Origin: Roseovarius sp. | Lineage (GTDB): Bacteria > Pseudomonadota > Alphaproteobacteria > Rhodobacterales > Rhodobacteraceae | Reading direction: 5' to 3' | Assembly (NCBI RefSeq): GCF_027019125.1 | Contig: NZ_JALUXE010000028.1 | Coordinates: 1-64,000, forward strand | DNA: 64,000 nucleotides | Part shown: one piece after another, positions 19,019 to 28,612 of the stretch | Layout of the letters: every line of letters begins with the position of its first letter | Position numbering within the stretch: position 1 is the stretch's first letter | Notes under the pieces: generated by a model | Told to the model about the DNA's origin: nothing | Database searches by the model: none | What the model saw: only the letters and a program-made list of their open reading frames with translations | Position numbers and translations under genes: made by a program

Positions 19019-20008
19019 TCACGGCGCGTGCTGCGCAAAGAGATCGCGGATCTTGCCAGCCAGTTCCGGCCCGCAGGCCGCATCGACGGTCTCGTTCCAC
19101 TTGCCCTGCACGCTGGCAATCAGCTCCATCCGCTTGTCCTTGGGGATCGACACGGCCGCGCCGCCGCCCTTCATCACCGCATTGCCGACGCGCTGATCCA
19201 CCCAATCCTCATAGCGCGGCTTCAGCCATTCTTCGGTTTCGCGGGCGGCGGCCATCACGGCGGCCTGTTCATCCGCGGTCATGCCGTCGAACTTTTCCTT
19301 GTTCATCATGTATTGGATGTTGCCGTAAAAGAGGCTCGCGTTGACCATATAGGGCATCACATCCCAGAGCTTCCAACTCGAATAGGTGGCAACCCCCATG
19401 TTGATCCCGTCGACCACGCCGCGTTCGGCGGATTGGAACACCTCCTTGGGTGCCACAAAGACCGGCGCGCCGCCCCATGTCTCGATCATCAGGCTGACCA
19501 GCGGCCCGATGGAACGCACCTGCTTGCCCGCCAGATTGCCCAGATCGTCAATCGCCTCTTCGAACCACCATTCCTGATCGTAGGAATAGTTCGAGTTGAA
19601 CACCGGCACGAGGTTGATCGCCGCCGCCTCATCGCGCACCAGATCGGCATAGGCGGCGTCCAGGTCGATCTGCCCGTCCAGATCCACCGCCACCGGGTAG
19701 AGCGAGGTGACGCGGTAGCAGGGCAGGCGCTCGTCGGCGGGCATCCAGCTCATGTCCGACACGCCGCCCTGAACCGCATCCACACCTTCGGACCAGCCAT
19801 GCAGCGTGGAGGACGGGAAGATCTCGACCTTGACGCTGCCGCCGGTTTTCTCCGCCACCAACTCTGCGAAATGCACGAACCCGTCATAGCGGATATCGGC
19901 CTCGTTCACATAGGTGGACAGGCGGATCGTGGTTTCGGCCATGGCGGGCAGCGCAACAGTCATCCCGAGCGCTGTGGTGGCAATCAGTCCTTTCAACGAC
20001 GTTTTCAT
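19019..20008 (-). CDS. dctP: TRAP transporter substrate-binding protein (DctP family)
   Basis: A periplasmic solute receptor of 329 residues. The signal peptide ends ALPAMAE (cleavage after about residue 24). The family Arg that pairs with the ligand carboxylate lies in GKQVRSIGP, and the ESR-like signature appears as QSAERGVVDGINMG. It is the first gene of the TRAP operon, transcribed divergently from the LysR regulator. The ligand is probably an organic acid; neighbours (hydrolase, glycerate kinase) hint at a hydroxy acid but do not prove it. Confidence 0.92.
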   Translation of the reverse strand: MKTSLKGLIATTALGMTVALPAMAETTIRLSTYVNEADIRYDGFVHFAELVAEKTGGSVKVEIFPSSTLHGWSEGVDAVQGGVSDMSWMPADERLPCYRVTSLYPVAVDLDGQIDLDAAYADLVRDEAAAINLVPVFNSNYSYDQEWWFEEAIDDLGNLAGKQVRSIGPLVSLMIETWGGAPVFVAPKEVFQSAERGVVDGINMGVATYSSWKLWDVMPYMVNASLFYGNIQYMMNKEKFDGMTADEQAAVMAAARETEEWLKPRYEDWVDQRVGNAVMKGGGAAVSIPKDKRMELIASVQGKWNETVDAACGPELAGKIRDLFAQHAP

Positions 20009-20184
20009 CTCTCTCTCCTTGTTGGGGGCGTGGCGTGACCGTTCATGCGGCCGCGTCCATTGATATTGGAGAAAATGCTAGGACAGACCCGGACGAGTCG
20101 GCCAATTCAAACATATCATGAAACTATTCCGATCTTGCATGACCCTGCGGGCTGGCGCAATCTGAGCGCAAAGAGGGGGCGGCG

Positions 20185-21069
20185 ATGGACATCAACTGGC
20201 TGCGCGATTTCGTCTGCCTTGGACGGACGCTGAATTTCACCCGCGCGGCGGAAGAGCGCAACATCACGCAATCCGCCTTCAGCCGCCGCATCAAATCGCT
20301 CGAGGCGTGGATCGGCGTGCCGCTGATCGACCGCGCCAGCTATCCGGTGCAACTCTCCGAGGCGGGGCGGCAATTCCTGCCGGTGGCGCAACAGACGGTG
20401 GCGGATCTCACCGACACCCGTCAGGCGATCCGCGAACGCGCGCGCGGCCATGCCAGCTTTCAACGCTTTGCCGCCCTGCACGCCATTTCGGTGAATTTCC
20501 TGCAACCGCGCATGGCGGCGTTGGAGCGCGACTATCCCGACCTGCGCACGCGCGTCATCTCGGACAGCCTGACCGCCTGTTGCCAGTTGCTCAGCGAAGG
20601 CGGCTGCGAATTCCTGCTCTATTACCGGCATCAGGACGTGGCCCCGATCCTCGACGAGACCCGGTTCAAGCGCAAGGACATCTGCGAAGAGCGCCTGATC
20701 CCCGTGGCCCAGCACGAGGCCGCGTCACGCCATGGCTGGACATTGCCGGGGCGGGCGGGGCGCGAGGTGCCCTATCTCAGCTATGACCCCAACACCTTTC
20801 TCGGCACCGTGGTGGATCAGACCATCGGCAACCGCCGCCCCGCACTCGACCTGCGCTATATGGATGCGCTGGCAGAGGCGCTCAAGCGGCGCACGCTCGC
20901 GGGGGCGGGGCTTGCGTGGCTGCCGGAATTTTCCATCCGTCAGGAGCTGGCCGACGGCACGCTGGTCCGGCTTGGCGGGCGCGACTGGACGGCGACGATG
21001 ACGATCTCGCTGTTTTGCTCACCCGAACGGCTGGATGATCTGGGGCGCACGATCTGGGATCAGTTCTGA
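20185..21069 (+). CDS. LysR family transcriptional regulator
   Basis: A 294-residue regulator. The N-terminal winged helix-turn-helix is MDINWLRDFVCLGRTLNFTRAA with AFSRRIKSLEAWIGVPL, followed by an effector-binding domain. It is divergent from dctP with a 176-base shared region, the usual arrangement for a LysR protein controlling its neighbour operon; I infer that it controls the TRAP genes. A purine-rich AGAGGGGG site precedes ATG 20185. Confidence 0.9.
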   Translation: MDINWLRDFVCLGRTLNFTRAAEERNITQSAFSRRIKSLEAWIGVPLIDRASYPVQLSEAGRQFLPVAQQTVADLTDTRQAIRERARGHASFQRFAALHAISVNFLQPRMAALERDYPDLRTRVISDSLTACCQLLSEGGCEFLLYYRHQDVAPILDETRFKRKDICEERLIPVAQHEAASRHGWTLPGRAGREVPYLSYDPNTFLGTVVDQTIGNRRPALDLRYMDALAEALKRRTLAGAGLAWLPEFSIRQELADGTLVRLGGRDWTATMTISLFCSPERLDDLGRTIWDQF

Positions 21070-21076
21070 GCGTCGC

Positions 21077-22336
21077 TTACGCTGGCGCAATCAATATCGC
21101 CCGGAAATCGTTGACATTGGTCAGCGTCGGCCCGGTCACCACCTGCCCGCCAATCGACCCAAAGAACCCATGCGCGTCATTGATCGCCAGGGCCTGCTCG
21201 GGATCAACCCCGGCTGAGGCGGCCTGCGCCAATGTCTCAGGCCCGATCACCGCCCCCGCCACCTCTGCCGCGCCATCGACGCCGTCGGTGTCACAGGCGA
21301 GCGCGTGAATCCCCGCCGCCCCCTCCAAGGCCAGCGCCAGCGCCAGCGCATATTCCGCATTGGGCCCGCCCACGCCATTGCCGCGCCGCGTCACCGTCAA
21401 TTCACCGCCCGAAAGCAGCAGCACGGGGGCATCCCCCGGTGCCAGCCCCGCCTGCACCTCGCGCGCCAGCGCGGCGTGATCGCGCGCCACATCCCGCGCC
21501 TCGCCCTCCAGCGCATCGCCCAGAATACGCACGCTGATCCCTTCGGCGCGCGCCACCTCTGCCGCCGCCTCCAGCGATTGCACCGGGGCGGCATAGATCA
21601 CGTTCTCGACCCGGCTCAACCGCGCATCCCCCGGCGGCACCACACCGCTCTGCCCCGCCAACACGTCGCGCGCCGACGCCGGCAGATCAATCCCGTAGCG
21701 CGCCACGATGTCCAGCGCCTCGGCGCTTGTGCTGGCCTCGCCCACCGTCGGCCCCGATCCGATCATGCCCGGATCATCCCCCGGCACATCGGAAATCAGC
21801 AGCGCATGCAGCCGCGCCGGATGGGCCGCCGCCGCCAATTGCCCGCCCTTGACCCGGCTCAGATGTTTGCGCAGCACGTTCATCTGGCCAATCGGCGCGC
21901 CCGACGCCAAGAGCGCGGCATTGACCGCCTGCTTGTCCGCCAGCGTCATCTCGCCCGCAGGCTGGACAAGCAGCGACGACGCCCCGCCCGACATCAGCGC
22001 CAGCACCATGTCGCCCTCGCCCAATCCCTCGACCAGTTGCAGCATCCGCGCGGTGGCCGCCAGACCGGCGGCGTCCGGCACCGGATGCGCCGCCTCGACA
22101 ATCTCGATTCCCGCGCAGGGGCGTGCATAGCCATAGCGCGTGATCACCAGCCCCTCGCAGGGGCCCCATTCCGCCTCGACCGCCTCGGCCATGCGCGCGC
22201 TGGCCTTGCCCGCGCCGATCACCACGACACGGCCCTCTGGCCGCGCGGGCAGATAGGGGGCAAGGCTCTGCATCGGGTCGGCCACGGCCACCGCCCGGTC
22301 AAAGAGGCGGCGCAACAGGGTCTGGGGATCGGTCAT
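21077..22336 (-). CDS. Glycerate 2-kinase (MOFRL/DUF4147 family)
   Basis: A type II glycerate kinase of 419 residues, often annotated as hydroxypyruvate reductase TtuD. The N-terminal DUF4147 domain has VVVIGAGKASARMAEAVE and LALMSGGASSLL. The C-terminal MOFRL domain has LLLSGGELTVTRRGNGVGG and ALACDTDGVDG. It phosphorylates D-glycerate to 2-phosphoglycerate in glyoxylate/serine or hydroxypyruvate metabolism. It is convergent with the LysR gene (seven-base gap) and could act after the hydroxyacid reductase at 13.5 kb. Confidence 0.88.
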   Translation of the reverse strand: MTDPQTLLRRLFDRAVAVADPMQSLAPYLPARPEGRVVVIGAGKASARMAEAVEAEWGPCEGLVITRYGYARPCAGIEIVEAAHPVPDAAGLAATARMLQLVEGLGEGDMVLALMSGGASSLLVQPAGEMTLADKQAVNAALLASGAPIGQMNVLRKHLSRVKGGQLAAAAHPARLHALLISDVPGDDPGMIGSGPTVGEASTSAEALDIVARYGIDLPASARDVLAGQSGVVPPGDARLSRVENVIYAAPVQSLEAAAEVARAEGISVRILGDALEGEARDVARDHAALAREVQAGLAPGDAPVLLLSGGELTVTRRGNGVGGPNAEYALALALALEGAAGIHALACDTDGVDGAAEVAGAVIGPETLAQAASAGVDPEQALAINDAHGFFGSIGGQVVTGPTLTNVNDFRAILIAPA

Positions 22337-22400
22337 GTTTCTGGGGTCTCCGCGTCAGTCGCGCGCACCCTATCGCGGGGCGCGACCCTGCGAAAGCCCC

Positions 22401-22778
22401 TCAGGATGCGGCGCGCTTGGCTTCTCGCGCCAGATGCCTTGCGTAAAGACGCGGGGCCAGCACCCGCTCGTACATCAGCGACGCCGCCTGCCGCAGCCCC
22501 GGCAAGGCCACAAGCCGCGCCGCCCAACGATAGCGCGGCAACGCGGCCCAGAGTGCCGCAAAGGCATCGACACCAGAGAGCACGCGGCCATTCTGGCGCA
22601 CATGCAACCGCCGCGCCGCCTGATCGGCGCTGATCCCCCAGTGTTCGAGACCACCGGCGTTGAGATCCTGAAAGATGACCGGCAGGCCGTTCGCGTCCAC
22701 ATAGCCCGCATAATGCGCGATCTCCGCCCGGCAGACCGGACAGCGGGCATTGTAGAGCACTTGGATTTCGTGGGTCAT
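22401..22778 (-). CDS. DCC family thiol-disulfide oxidoreductase (DUF393)
   Basis: A 125-residue protein with the DUF393 opening VLYNARCPVCRAEIAHY (CPVC redox motif near residue 12) and LFPS-less core ISADQAARRLHV. The family has a thioredoxin-like fold with unknown partners. The start at 22778 is fixed by a perfect AGGAGG site 7-12 bases upstream; the longer frame upstream reads into a dispersed repeat and is not coding. Confidence 0.87.
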   Translation of the reverse strand: MTHEIQVLYNARCPVCRAEIAHYAGYVDANGLPVIFQDLNAGGLEHWGISADQAARRLHVRQNGRVLSGVDAFAALWAALPRYRWAARLVALPGLRQAASLMYERVLAPRLYARHLAREAKRAAS

Positions 22779-22845
22779 CTCGGGCCTCCTGTGTGGGGGA
22801 GGTAGGATGAGAGGGACAGAGGGGAAGAGGCGCAGAATGTCGCGG

Positions 22846-23032
22846 GAGGGGGGGGGATAGGGGCGCGCGCTCGGCGGGCCGCGGTCTGGCGAAGCAACGC
22901 CCGTGGCTGCCCCTTTATGCCAGCCAAATCCGTGCAAGCCCTCGACCGCGCATTACGCCTCCAAATCGCCAGGCCGGGGGGCGGCCCGGCGATCGCGCGG
23001 CGGCGCGTACCGCGCCTTGTTCCGCGCGGGAG
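22846..23032 (+). repeat. Dispersed intergenic repeat, copy A
   Basis: About 170-190 bp, inverted relative to copy B at 39170-39360. The longest exact block is 40 bp (22993-23032 against the reverse complement of 39170-39209). Other shared blocks are GCGAAGCAAC and CTTTATGCC, and both copies end in a long G-run. It is non-coding and lies between the DCC and DUF6789-like genes. Confidence 0.8.
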
Positions 23033-23044
23033 GCGGGCTGCGCG

Positions 23045-23485
23045 TCAGGCCCGCGCCACGACTTCGCGCTTCACCAACGCCCCATAAACGCCACCAAGCA
23101 CAGCCCCGAACACGACATGCATCACCAGCGTCATGACCGGCGCCATCATGCCAAGGCTCATGCCGAAGACTCCGACCCCCGCCATGGGCATCATAACCAC
23201 CATCATGATGAGCCAGGCTCCGATGGCGAAAAGCACACCTCTCACCCAGAATTGTTTGCCCGGCAGACTGGTCTGCACCACAGCAAAGCCACCCCCCCAG
23301 AGAACAACGCCGATCATGAAATGAACAGCCCAGGCCAGCGCCGCAGATACGCCCATCATCGCGGCGATCATGGCAATCGGATCGAGACCCGGCATCAGCC
23401 CCATGGCCCCTTTCATCAACATCATCAGCGACAGCACAAGCGTTGCCGCAAGACCAGCAACTATTCCTTTTCCCACGTTGGACAT
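23045..23485 (-). CDS. DUF6789-like membrane protein
   Basis: A 146-residue, very Met-rich hydrophobic protein with four membrane segments (GIVAGLAATLVLSLMMLM, AALAWAVHFMIGVVLWGG, GVLFAIGAWLIMMVVMMP and a Gly-rich last helix). This pattern resembles DUF6789-type small membrane proteins. The start at 23485 is supported by a GAAAGGAA site six bases upstream. No function is known. Confidence 0.8.
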   Translation of the reverse strand: MSNVGKGIVAGLAATLVLSLMMLMKGAMGLMPGLDPIAMIAAMMGVSAALAWAVHFMIGVVLWGGGFAVVQTSLPGKQFWVRGVLFAIGAWLIMMVVMMPMAGVGVFGMSLGMMAPVMTLVMHVVFGAVLGGVYGALVKREVVARA

Positions 23486-23638
23486 GACAATTCCTTTCAA
23501 AGCCGTTCTCTAGGCGAACGTGCGATGAACACCCCAACCGCCCTCTAGTTCCGTCCGTTCGCGGCCAAGAGCAACACGATTACGTGATCATTGGTCTGGT
23601 CAGACCGCGATCAAGGCGTCAGGGGAAAGGTTTTTATC

Positions 23639-23658
23639 AACTAAATCAGTTGATTAAT
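23639..23658. promoter_or_regulatory. Palindrome upstream of the DUF6789-like gene
   Basis: TCAACT and AGTTGA pair around a central AAATC within TCAACTAAATCAGTTGATT. The region is AT-rich compared with its surroundings and lies about 155 bases upstream of the 23485 start. It may be an operator; no regulator can be named. Confidence 0.35.
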
Positions 23659-23775
23659 ATGACCCGTCTGGCTCGGAAACGGATGCCTATAGTTGGGTTT
23701 GGCATCCGTTGGGGCCAATGTAACACAAGCCCTACTTGCGGCCCGCCCGATGGGTGAAACCGACCTTCCTATCCC

Positions 23776-23843
23776 CGTCATTCCCGCGAAAGCAGGACTC
23801 TCCAACGTTACAAGAGACCCTCGGGTCAAGCCCGAGGATGACG
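23776..23843. repeat. Palindromic intergenic repeat (CGTCATTCCCGCGAAAGC type)
   Basis: It begins CGTCATTCCCGCGAAAGC and ends CCTCGGGTCAAGCCCGAGGATGACG, the latter a strong hairpin (CCTCGGG/CCCGAGG). The CGTCAT and ATGACG ends pair over the whole element. Elements with these ends are widespread in alphaproteobacterial genomes. Confidence 0.75.
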
Positions 23844-23882
23844 AGACGGGGGCGCAATTGGAGCATCTCAAGGGGGTCGAAA

Positions 23883-25259
23883 CTACTCCCCCAACCTCCC
23901 CCACAAATCATACTCCCCCGCCTCATCGACCACGACCGACACGATATCGCCCACGGCGATGCCTTCGGTCCCCTCGTCGATAAAGAGGTTCCCGTCGATC
24001 TCGGGCGCGTCGGCCTTGGTGCGGCAGGTGGCGATGGCACCCTCGTCGATCTCATCCACGATCACCTCCAGGCGCTGACCGACCTTGGCCGCCAGCTTGG
24101 CCTCGGAGATTGCCTGCGCCTTTTCCATGAAGCGATCCCAGCGCTCTTGCTTGACCTCTGGGGCCACATGATCCGGCAGCGCGTTCGACCGGGCACCGGC
24201 GACATTCTCGTATTGAAAACAGCCCACCCGGTCCAATTGCGCCTCGTCCAGCCAATCGAGCAAAGTCTGAAACTCGGCCTCGGTCTCGCCCGGATAGCCC
24301 ACGATAAAGGTCGAGCGCAGGGCGATCTCAGGGCAGTCGCGCCGCCAGGCCGCGATCTCGTCCAATGTCTTGGCCGCCGCCGCAGGCCGCGCCATGCGCC
24401 GCAGCACCTCGGGATGCGCATGCTGGAACGGAATGTCGAGATAGGGCAGCACCAGCCCCTCCGCCATCAGCGGAATGAGGTCGCGCACATGGGGATAGGG
24501 ATAGACATAATGCAGCCGCACCCAGGCCCCCAGAGACCCCAGATCGCGCGCCAGATCGGTGATATGGGCGCGGTGCCCGCGCTCTTCGGCATGGCGGATA
24601 TCGACGCCATAGGCCGAGGTATCCTGAGAGATCACAAGGAGTTCCCTGACGCCACTCTCCACCAGCTTTTCCGCCTCGCGGATCACAGCATGGGCCGGAC
24701 GGCTCTGCAACTTGCCGCGCATATCGGGGATGATGCAGAATTTGCACTTGTGATTGCAGCCTTCGGAAATCTTGAGATAGCTGTAATGGCGCGGCGTCAG
24801 GCGCACCCCCGAAGCAGGCAAGAGATCAATGAAGGGATCGGGGCTGGGCGGCACCGCCAGATGCACGGCATCCAGAACCTGCTCGTATTGATGCGGCCCG
24901 GTCACGGCCAGAACGCGCGGATGCACCCCGGTGATATACTCGGGCTCTGCCCCCAGACAGCCCGTGACGATCACCCGGCCATTCTCGGCCAAAGCCTCGC
25001 CAATCGCCTCGAGGCTCTCGGCCTTGGCGCTGTCGAGAAACCCGCAAGTGTTGACGATCACCGCATCCGCGCCGGTGTAGTCGGGCGAAATGCCATAGCC
25101 CTCGGCCCGGAGCCGCGTCAAAATCCGCTCGCTGTCCACCAGCGCCTTGGGACAGCCAAGGCTGACCATGCCGATGGTCGGCTGGCCCGCACGGGGCGTA
25201 TCAGTCAGACGCGCACGCGGCGCGAGATCGGGGCGGAGGTTGGGCGGGTTCTGGGACAT
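23883..25259 (-). CDS. rimO: Ribosomal protein S12 methylthiotransferase RimO
   Basis: A radical-SAM enzyme that adds a methylthio group to Asp of ribosomal protein S12. The 458 residues show the three expected parts. The N-terminal MTTase domain has cluster Cys residues in [19 protein letters not shown] and TGCLGAE. The radical-SAM domain has CNHKCKFC (CxxxCxxC, about residues 166-173). The C-terminal TRAM domain ends in [12 protein letters not shown]. The start at 25259 gives a normal N-terminus. It is divergent from the asmA-like gene. Confidence 0.95.
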   Translation of the reverse strand: MSQNPPNLRPDLAPRARLTDTPRAGQPTIGMVSLGCPKALVDSERILTRLRAEGYGISPDYTGADAVIVNTCGFLDSAKAESLEAIGEALAENGRVIVTGCLGAEPEYITGVHPRVLAVTGPHQYEQVLDAVHLAVPPSPDPFIDLLPASGVRLTPRHYSYLKISEGCNHKCKFCIIPDMRGKLQSRPAHAVIREAEKLVESGVRELLVISQDTSAYGVDIRHAEERGHRAHITDLARDLGSLGAWVRLHYVYPYPHVRDLIPLMAEGLVLPYLDIPFQHAHPEVLRRMARPAAAAKTLDEIAAWRRDCPEIALRSTFIVGYPGETEAEFQTLLDWLDEAQLDRVGCFQYENVAGARSNALPDHVAPEVKQERWDRFMEKAQAISEAKLAAKVGQRLEVIVDEIDEGAIATCRTKADAPEIDGNLFIDEGTEGIAVGDIVSVVVDEAGEYDLWGRLGE

Positions 25260-25370
25260 GGGCGCGATATACTCTGCCACCGTCCGCCCGCCTAGCCCAA
25301 AAGCGGTTGCCCCGCCCCATGCCACACGCCTAGACTGTGGCCAGATCAGGCAGGCAAAGGGGGCGATGCC

Positions 25371-27308
25371 ATGCGGTGGATATTCCGGGCCTTGGGGCTG
25401 GTCGTGGTCATGGCGGCCATCGTGCTTGGCGCGCTCTTCTTTCTGCCGGGCGAGCGGATCGCGCGCATCGCCGCCGATCAGATCACCAAGGCAACCGGGC
25501 GTCAGGTCATCATGTCCGGCGACACCAAGATCAGCCTCTATCCCATCCTCGGCGTGTCCACCGGCGCGGTCGAGATTGCCAATGCCGATTGGTCCGACGC
25601 AGGCCCGATGCTGCGCGCCGACAGTCTCAAGATCGGGGTGGAACCGCAGGCGCTCTTTGGTGGCGACATCCGCATCACGGGGCTGGAGGCGGTCAATCCC
25701 GCGATCCGGCTGGAACGCGCCCGCGACGGCCGGGTCAATTGGGAATTGGGGGTCGAGGGCGTGGCCCCCTCCGGGCAATCGGATGGTACCCTTGCCACCT
25801 CGAACCGCCTCGCGCTGACCCTTGACCGCGCGCTTATCACCGGGGCAAGCCTCAGCTATACCGATCACGCCACCGGCACGGTTCAGACATTCTCCAACAT
25901 GGATTTCGATCTGCGCTGGCCCGATTACGACGGCACCGCCACCTTTGAGGCGGTGCTGCGCCAGGGCAGCGCGCCCGTGACCCTCTCGGGCCATCTCGAT
26001 CAGGTGGGCCAGTTCATCGACGGGGCGGTTACCGGCCTCTCGGCGCGGCTCGCCGGTCCGGGGGGCAGCGTGGGTTTTGCCGGGCGCGGCGGGGCGCAAC
26101 CGCAACTCCAGGGGCGGCTCGACATCGACCTTGGCGATACCGATGCCTTTCTGGCGGCACTTGGCCTTGACCGGCTGGAATTGCCCCGTGGTTTTGGGGC
26201 CAGCGTCAAAGGCGGCACCGACCTCACGCTCACCGAGGCACTTGACCTCTCGCTGCGCAATCTGACGCTCAATCTGGGCGGCAATGCCCTTGCCGGGGCC
26301 GCCGATATTGCGCTTGGTGGTGACGTGCCGCGCATCAACGCCCAGCTCAACGCCGGCGCGCTCGATCTTTCGCATTTCGCCGGGGCCGACAGCACCGGCT
26401 CAGGCAGCGCCGACAGCGGCTGGTCCAAGAGCGCGATCGACGCCAGCGCCCTTGCCCTTGCCAATGGCGAAGTCGCGCTCATCGCCGACAGCATCAATCT
26501 GGGCGATCTGAAACTGGGCAAGACCCGCAGCCTGATGACGCTCGACCGCGCCCGCGCCGTGTTCGAGCTGCGCGAATTGCGCGCCTATGCGGGCCTTGTC
26601 ACCGGGCAGTTCATCGCCAACAACCGTTCCGGCCTCTCGGTCGGGGGCACTCTCAAGGTGAGCGACATCAACCTCGAACGGTTCCTGACCGATGCCGCCG
26701 GCACCACCCGCTTTGCCGCGCTCGGCAGCGGCGAGGTAGAGTTTCTGGGCGTGGGCAATTCGGTGGATGCGATCATGCGCTCGCTCTCGGGCAAAGGGGC
26801 GCTGCGCACCGGGCGCGGGGTGATTTCCGGCATCGACCTCGACCGGCTGATGCGCGCGGGCGATGTGACGGGCGGCACCACGATCTTTGACGCGATGACC
26901 GCCAGCTTTACGATGAATGGCGGCAATCTCATCAACCAGGACCTCGCCATGACCCTGCCGCTCGCCCGCGCCTCGGGCCAGGGGCGTATCGGGCTTGGCG
27001 CGCGCGACATCGACTATCTCTTTACCCCCGTGCTGCTCGAGGGCGAGAACACCCGCGGCCTCGCCATCCCGGTGCGCATCGAGGGACCATGGGCCAACCC
27101 AAGGATCAAACCCGATCTGGAAAAGGCCGTGCGCATGAACCTCAAGGCCGAGCGCGACAAGCTGGAGCAAGAGGCCAAGGACAGGCTGGAACGCGAACTG
27201 CAACAGCGCCTCAACGTCGCCCCGCAAGAGGGCCAGAAGCTTGAGGATGCCCTGCGCGAAAAGATCGAGGACAAGGCCGCGCGCAAATTGCGCAAGCTCT
27301 TCGAATGA
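25371..27308 (+). CDS. AsmA family protein
   Basis: A 645-residue envelope protein anchored by an N-terminal helix ([20 protein letters not shown]) with a long beta-rich periplasmic body and the AsmA C-terminal block ([20 protein letters not shown], then [21 protein letters not shown]). It ends in a charged coiled-coil-like tail rich in Lys/Glu. AsmA-like proteins belong to the bridge-like lipid transfer superfamily and affect outer-membrane lipid homeostasis. It is divergent from rimO. Confidence 0.9.
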   Translation: MRWIFRALGLVVVMAAIVLGALFFLPGERIARIAADQITKATGRQVIMSGDTKISLYPILGVSTGAVEIANADWSDAGPMLRADSLKIGVEPQALFGGDIRITGLEAVNPAIRLERARDGRVNWELGVEGVAPSGQSDGTLATSNRLALTLDRALITGASLSYTDHATGTVQTFSNMDFDLRWPDYDGTATFEAVLRQGSAPVTLSGHLDQVGQFIDGAVTGLSARLAGPGGSVGFAGRGGAQPQLQGRLDIDLGDTDAFLAALGLDRLELPRGFGASVKGGTDLTLTEALDLSLRNLTLNLGGNALAGAADIALGGDVPRINAQLNAGALDLSHFAGADSTGSGSADSGWSKSAIDASALALANGEVALIADSINLGDLKLGKTRSLMTLDRARAVFELRELRAYAGLVTGQFIANNRSGLSVGGTLKVSDINLERFLTDAAGTTRFAALGSGEVEFLGVGNSVDAIMRSLSGKGALRTGRGVISGIDLDRLMRAGDVTGGTTIFDAMTASFTMNGGNLINQDLAMTLPLARASGQGRIGLGARDIDYLFTPVLLEGENTRGLAIPVRIEGPWANPRIKPDLEKAVRMNLKAERDKLEQEAKDRLERELQQRLNVAPQEGQKLEDALREKIEDKAARKLRKLFE

Positions 27309-27320
27309 GGCACGCGCGCA

Positions 27321-27347
27321 ATTGAGTATTTTTGCCAAGAAGAACGA
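27321..27347 (+). repeat. Short intergenic motif GAGTATTT...AAGAAC, copy 1
   Basis: ATTGAGTATTT followed by AAGAAGAACGA lies between the asmA-like and methyltransferase genes. A second copy in inverted orientation is at 32253-32280 (TTTGAGTATTTGAAGAACGA on the minus strand). Confidence 0.45.
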
Positions 27348-27358
27348 GGGGCGCGCCC

Positions 27359-28555
27359 ATGAGTGAGGTCAAGGCGCAATACGAGGCCTTTCCCTATCCC
27401 GCGCGCGATCCGGCGGACGAGGCCAAGCGCCTGATCACCGGCTCGCCCTCGCATGTGCTGGAAATTGACCATTTCCTCTTTCAGGGGCGGCGCGACTGGA
27501 CCAAACCGCTGCGCGCGCTCATCGCGGGCGGCGGCACCGGCGACGGGTTGATCCAACTGGCGCAACAGATGAAGGATACGGGCCGCGCCGCCGAGATCAC
27601 CTATATCGACCTCTCGACCGCATCCCGCGCCATCGCCGAAGAGCGCGCCCGCCTGCGCGGTCTGCGCAATATCCGCTTTGTCACCGGCAGCCTGCTAGAC
27701 GCGGCCAGCCATGGGCAATTCGACTATATCGACTGCTGCGGCGTGCTGCATCACCTGCCCGACCCGGCGGCGGGATTTGCCGCGCTTTTGGCAGCGCTCG
27801 CACCCGGTGGCGGCATGGGCTTCATGGTCTATGCCCCCTATGGGCGCGCGGGCGTCTATCCGCTGCAAGAGGCGTTCGGCGCGCTCTACGCGGGCCTGCC
27901 CCCCGAGACGCGTCTCAAGGCCGCCAAAGAAGTGGTGGCCAACCTGCCCGAGGGGCATCCCTTCAAATCCAACCCCAATCTCGGCGATCACAAGGACAGC
28001 GATGCAGGCTTTTACGATCTGCTCCTGCATTCCCAAGACCGCGCCTTTGACGTGACGGCCCTTGTCGGGATGCTGGAGGATACCGGCTGGGCGCTCTCGG
28101 GCTTTGCCCTGCCCGTGCTCTATGACCTGAGCCGCATCACCGCCGTGCCGGACCACCTGAGCGCCTCCGCGCGCATGGCCCTGGCCGAGAAACTGCGCGG
28201 CACGATCAAGACGCATGTGGGCTATGCCACCCGCGCCACCGAGGCCCGCCCGCCCGCCACCGGGCGCGACCGCGCGCTGATCCCCCATCTCAAGGGCCTG
28301 CGCGCGCCCGACCTTGCCCGCGCGATTGCCCAGGGCCAGACGCCCAAACTGCGTTTCAACGGAATCGAGGCGCGGCTCGCCCTGCCCAAAGAGGCGGCGC
28401 CCCTCTTGGCGGCCATCGACGGGCGGCGCAGCCTGAGCCAGATCGCGCAGGCCAGCGGCACCGATCCCATCGCCTTTGGCAGCCTCTGGGCGCGGATCGA
28501 GCGCGACCTGGGCGATCACGGCCTCCTGCTCTTTTCCAGCATCCTGCGGCCATGA
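27359..28555 (+). CDS. Class I SAM-dependent methyltransferase
   Basis: A 398-residue protein. It opens QYEAFPYPARDP, has SAM motif I in LIAGGGTGDGLIQLA (about residue 55) and motif IV in YIDCCGVLHHLPDP, then a long C-terminal region (about residues 230-398) without a methyltransferase motif. The C-terminal part resembles the regulatory or substrate domain of bacterial methyltransferases of unknown substrate. GAGG precedes ATG 27359. It is convergent with rplT. Confidence 0.85.
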   Translation: MSEVKAQYEAFPYPARDPADEAKRLITGSPSHVLEIDHFLFQGRRDWTKPLRALIAGGGTGDGLIQLAQQMKDTGRAAEITYIDLSTASRAIAEERARLRGLRNIRFVTGSLLDAASHGQFDYIDCCGVLHHLPDPAAGFAALLAALAPGGGMGFMVYAPYGRAGVYPLQEAFGALYAGLPPETRLKAAKEVVANLPEGHPFKSNPNLGDHKDSDAGFYDLLLHSQDRAFDVTALVGMLEDTGWALSGFALPVLYDLSRITAVPDHLSASARMALAEKLRGTIKTHVGYATRATEARPPATGRDRALIPHLKGLRAPDLARAIAQGQTPKLRFNGIEARLALPKEAAPLLAAIDGRRSLSQIAQASGTDPIAFGSLWARIERDLGDHGLLLFSSILRP

Positions 28556-28592
28556 AAAAAACCGCCGCCCGGACCCAACCGGACGGCGGTTT
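28553..28592. terminator. Bidirectional terminator between methyltransferase and rplT
   Basis: A 14-bp stem (28559-28572 with 28579-28592, one mismatch) and a loop of six bases. On the minus strand it is followed by seven Ts, so it is a strong terminator for rpmI-rplT. On the plus strand the tail is TTTC. Confidence 0.85.
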
Positions 28593-28612
28593 CAATCACG
28601 ATGCGACCCGGC

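Larger units (their letters stand above)
23486..23882. other. Gene-free stretch between the DUF6789-like gene and rimO
   Basis: 397 bases without a credible gene. It holds the upstream region of the DUF6789-like gene (AT-rich around 23640-23670, with TCAACTAAATCAGTTGATTAA forming an inverted repeat) and a common alphaproteobacterial intergenic palindromic repeat at 23776-23843. Short open frames here are not supported by codon use or ribosome sites. Confidence 0.6.

Noticed and set aside
17146-20008. TRAP system as the taurine transporter TauKLM
   Set aside because: It is 26 kb from tauR-xsc, has a divergent LysR rather than TauR control, and no TauR-like repeat was seen before dctP.
22779-22937. 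N-terminal extension of the DCC-family gene
   Set aside because: The extension encodes the dispersed repeat and the perfect AGGAGG lies before 22778.
25260-26375. Upstream extension of the rimO frame
   Set aside because: It runs antisense through the asmA-like gene; RimO motifs begin only after the ATG at 25259.
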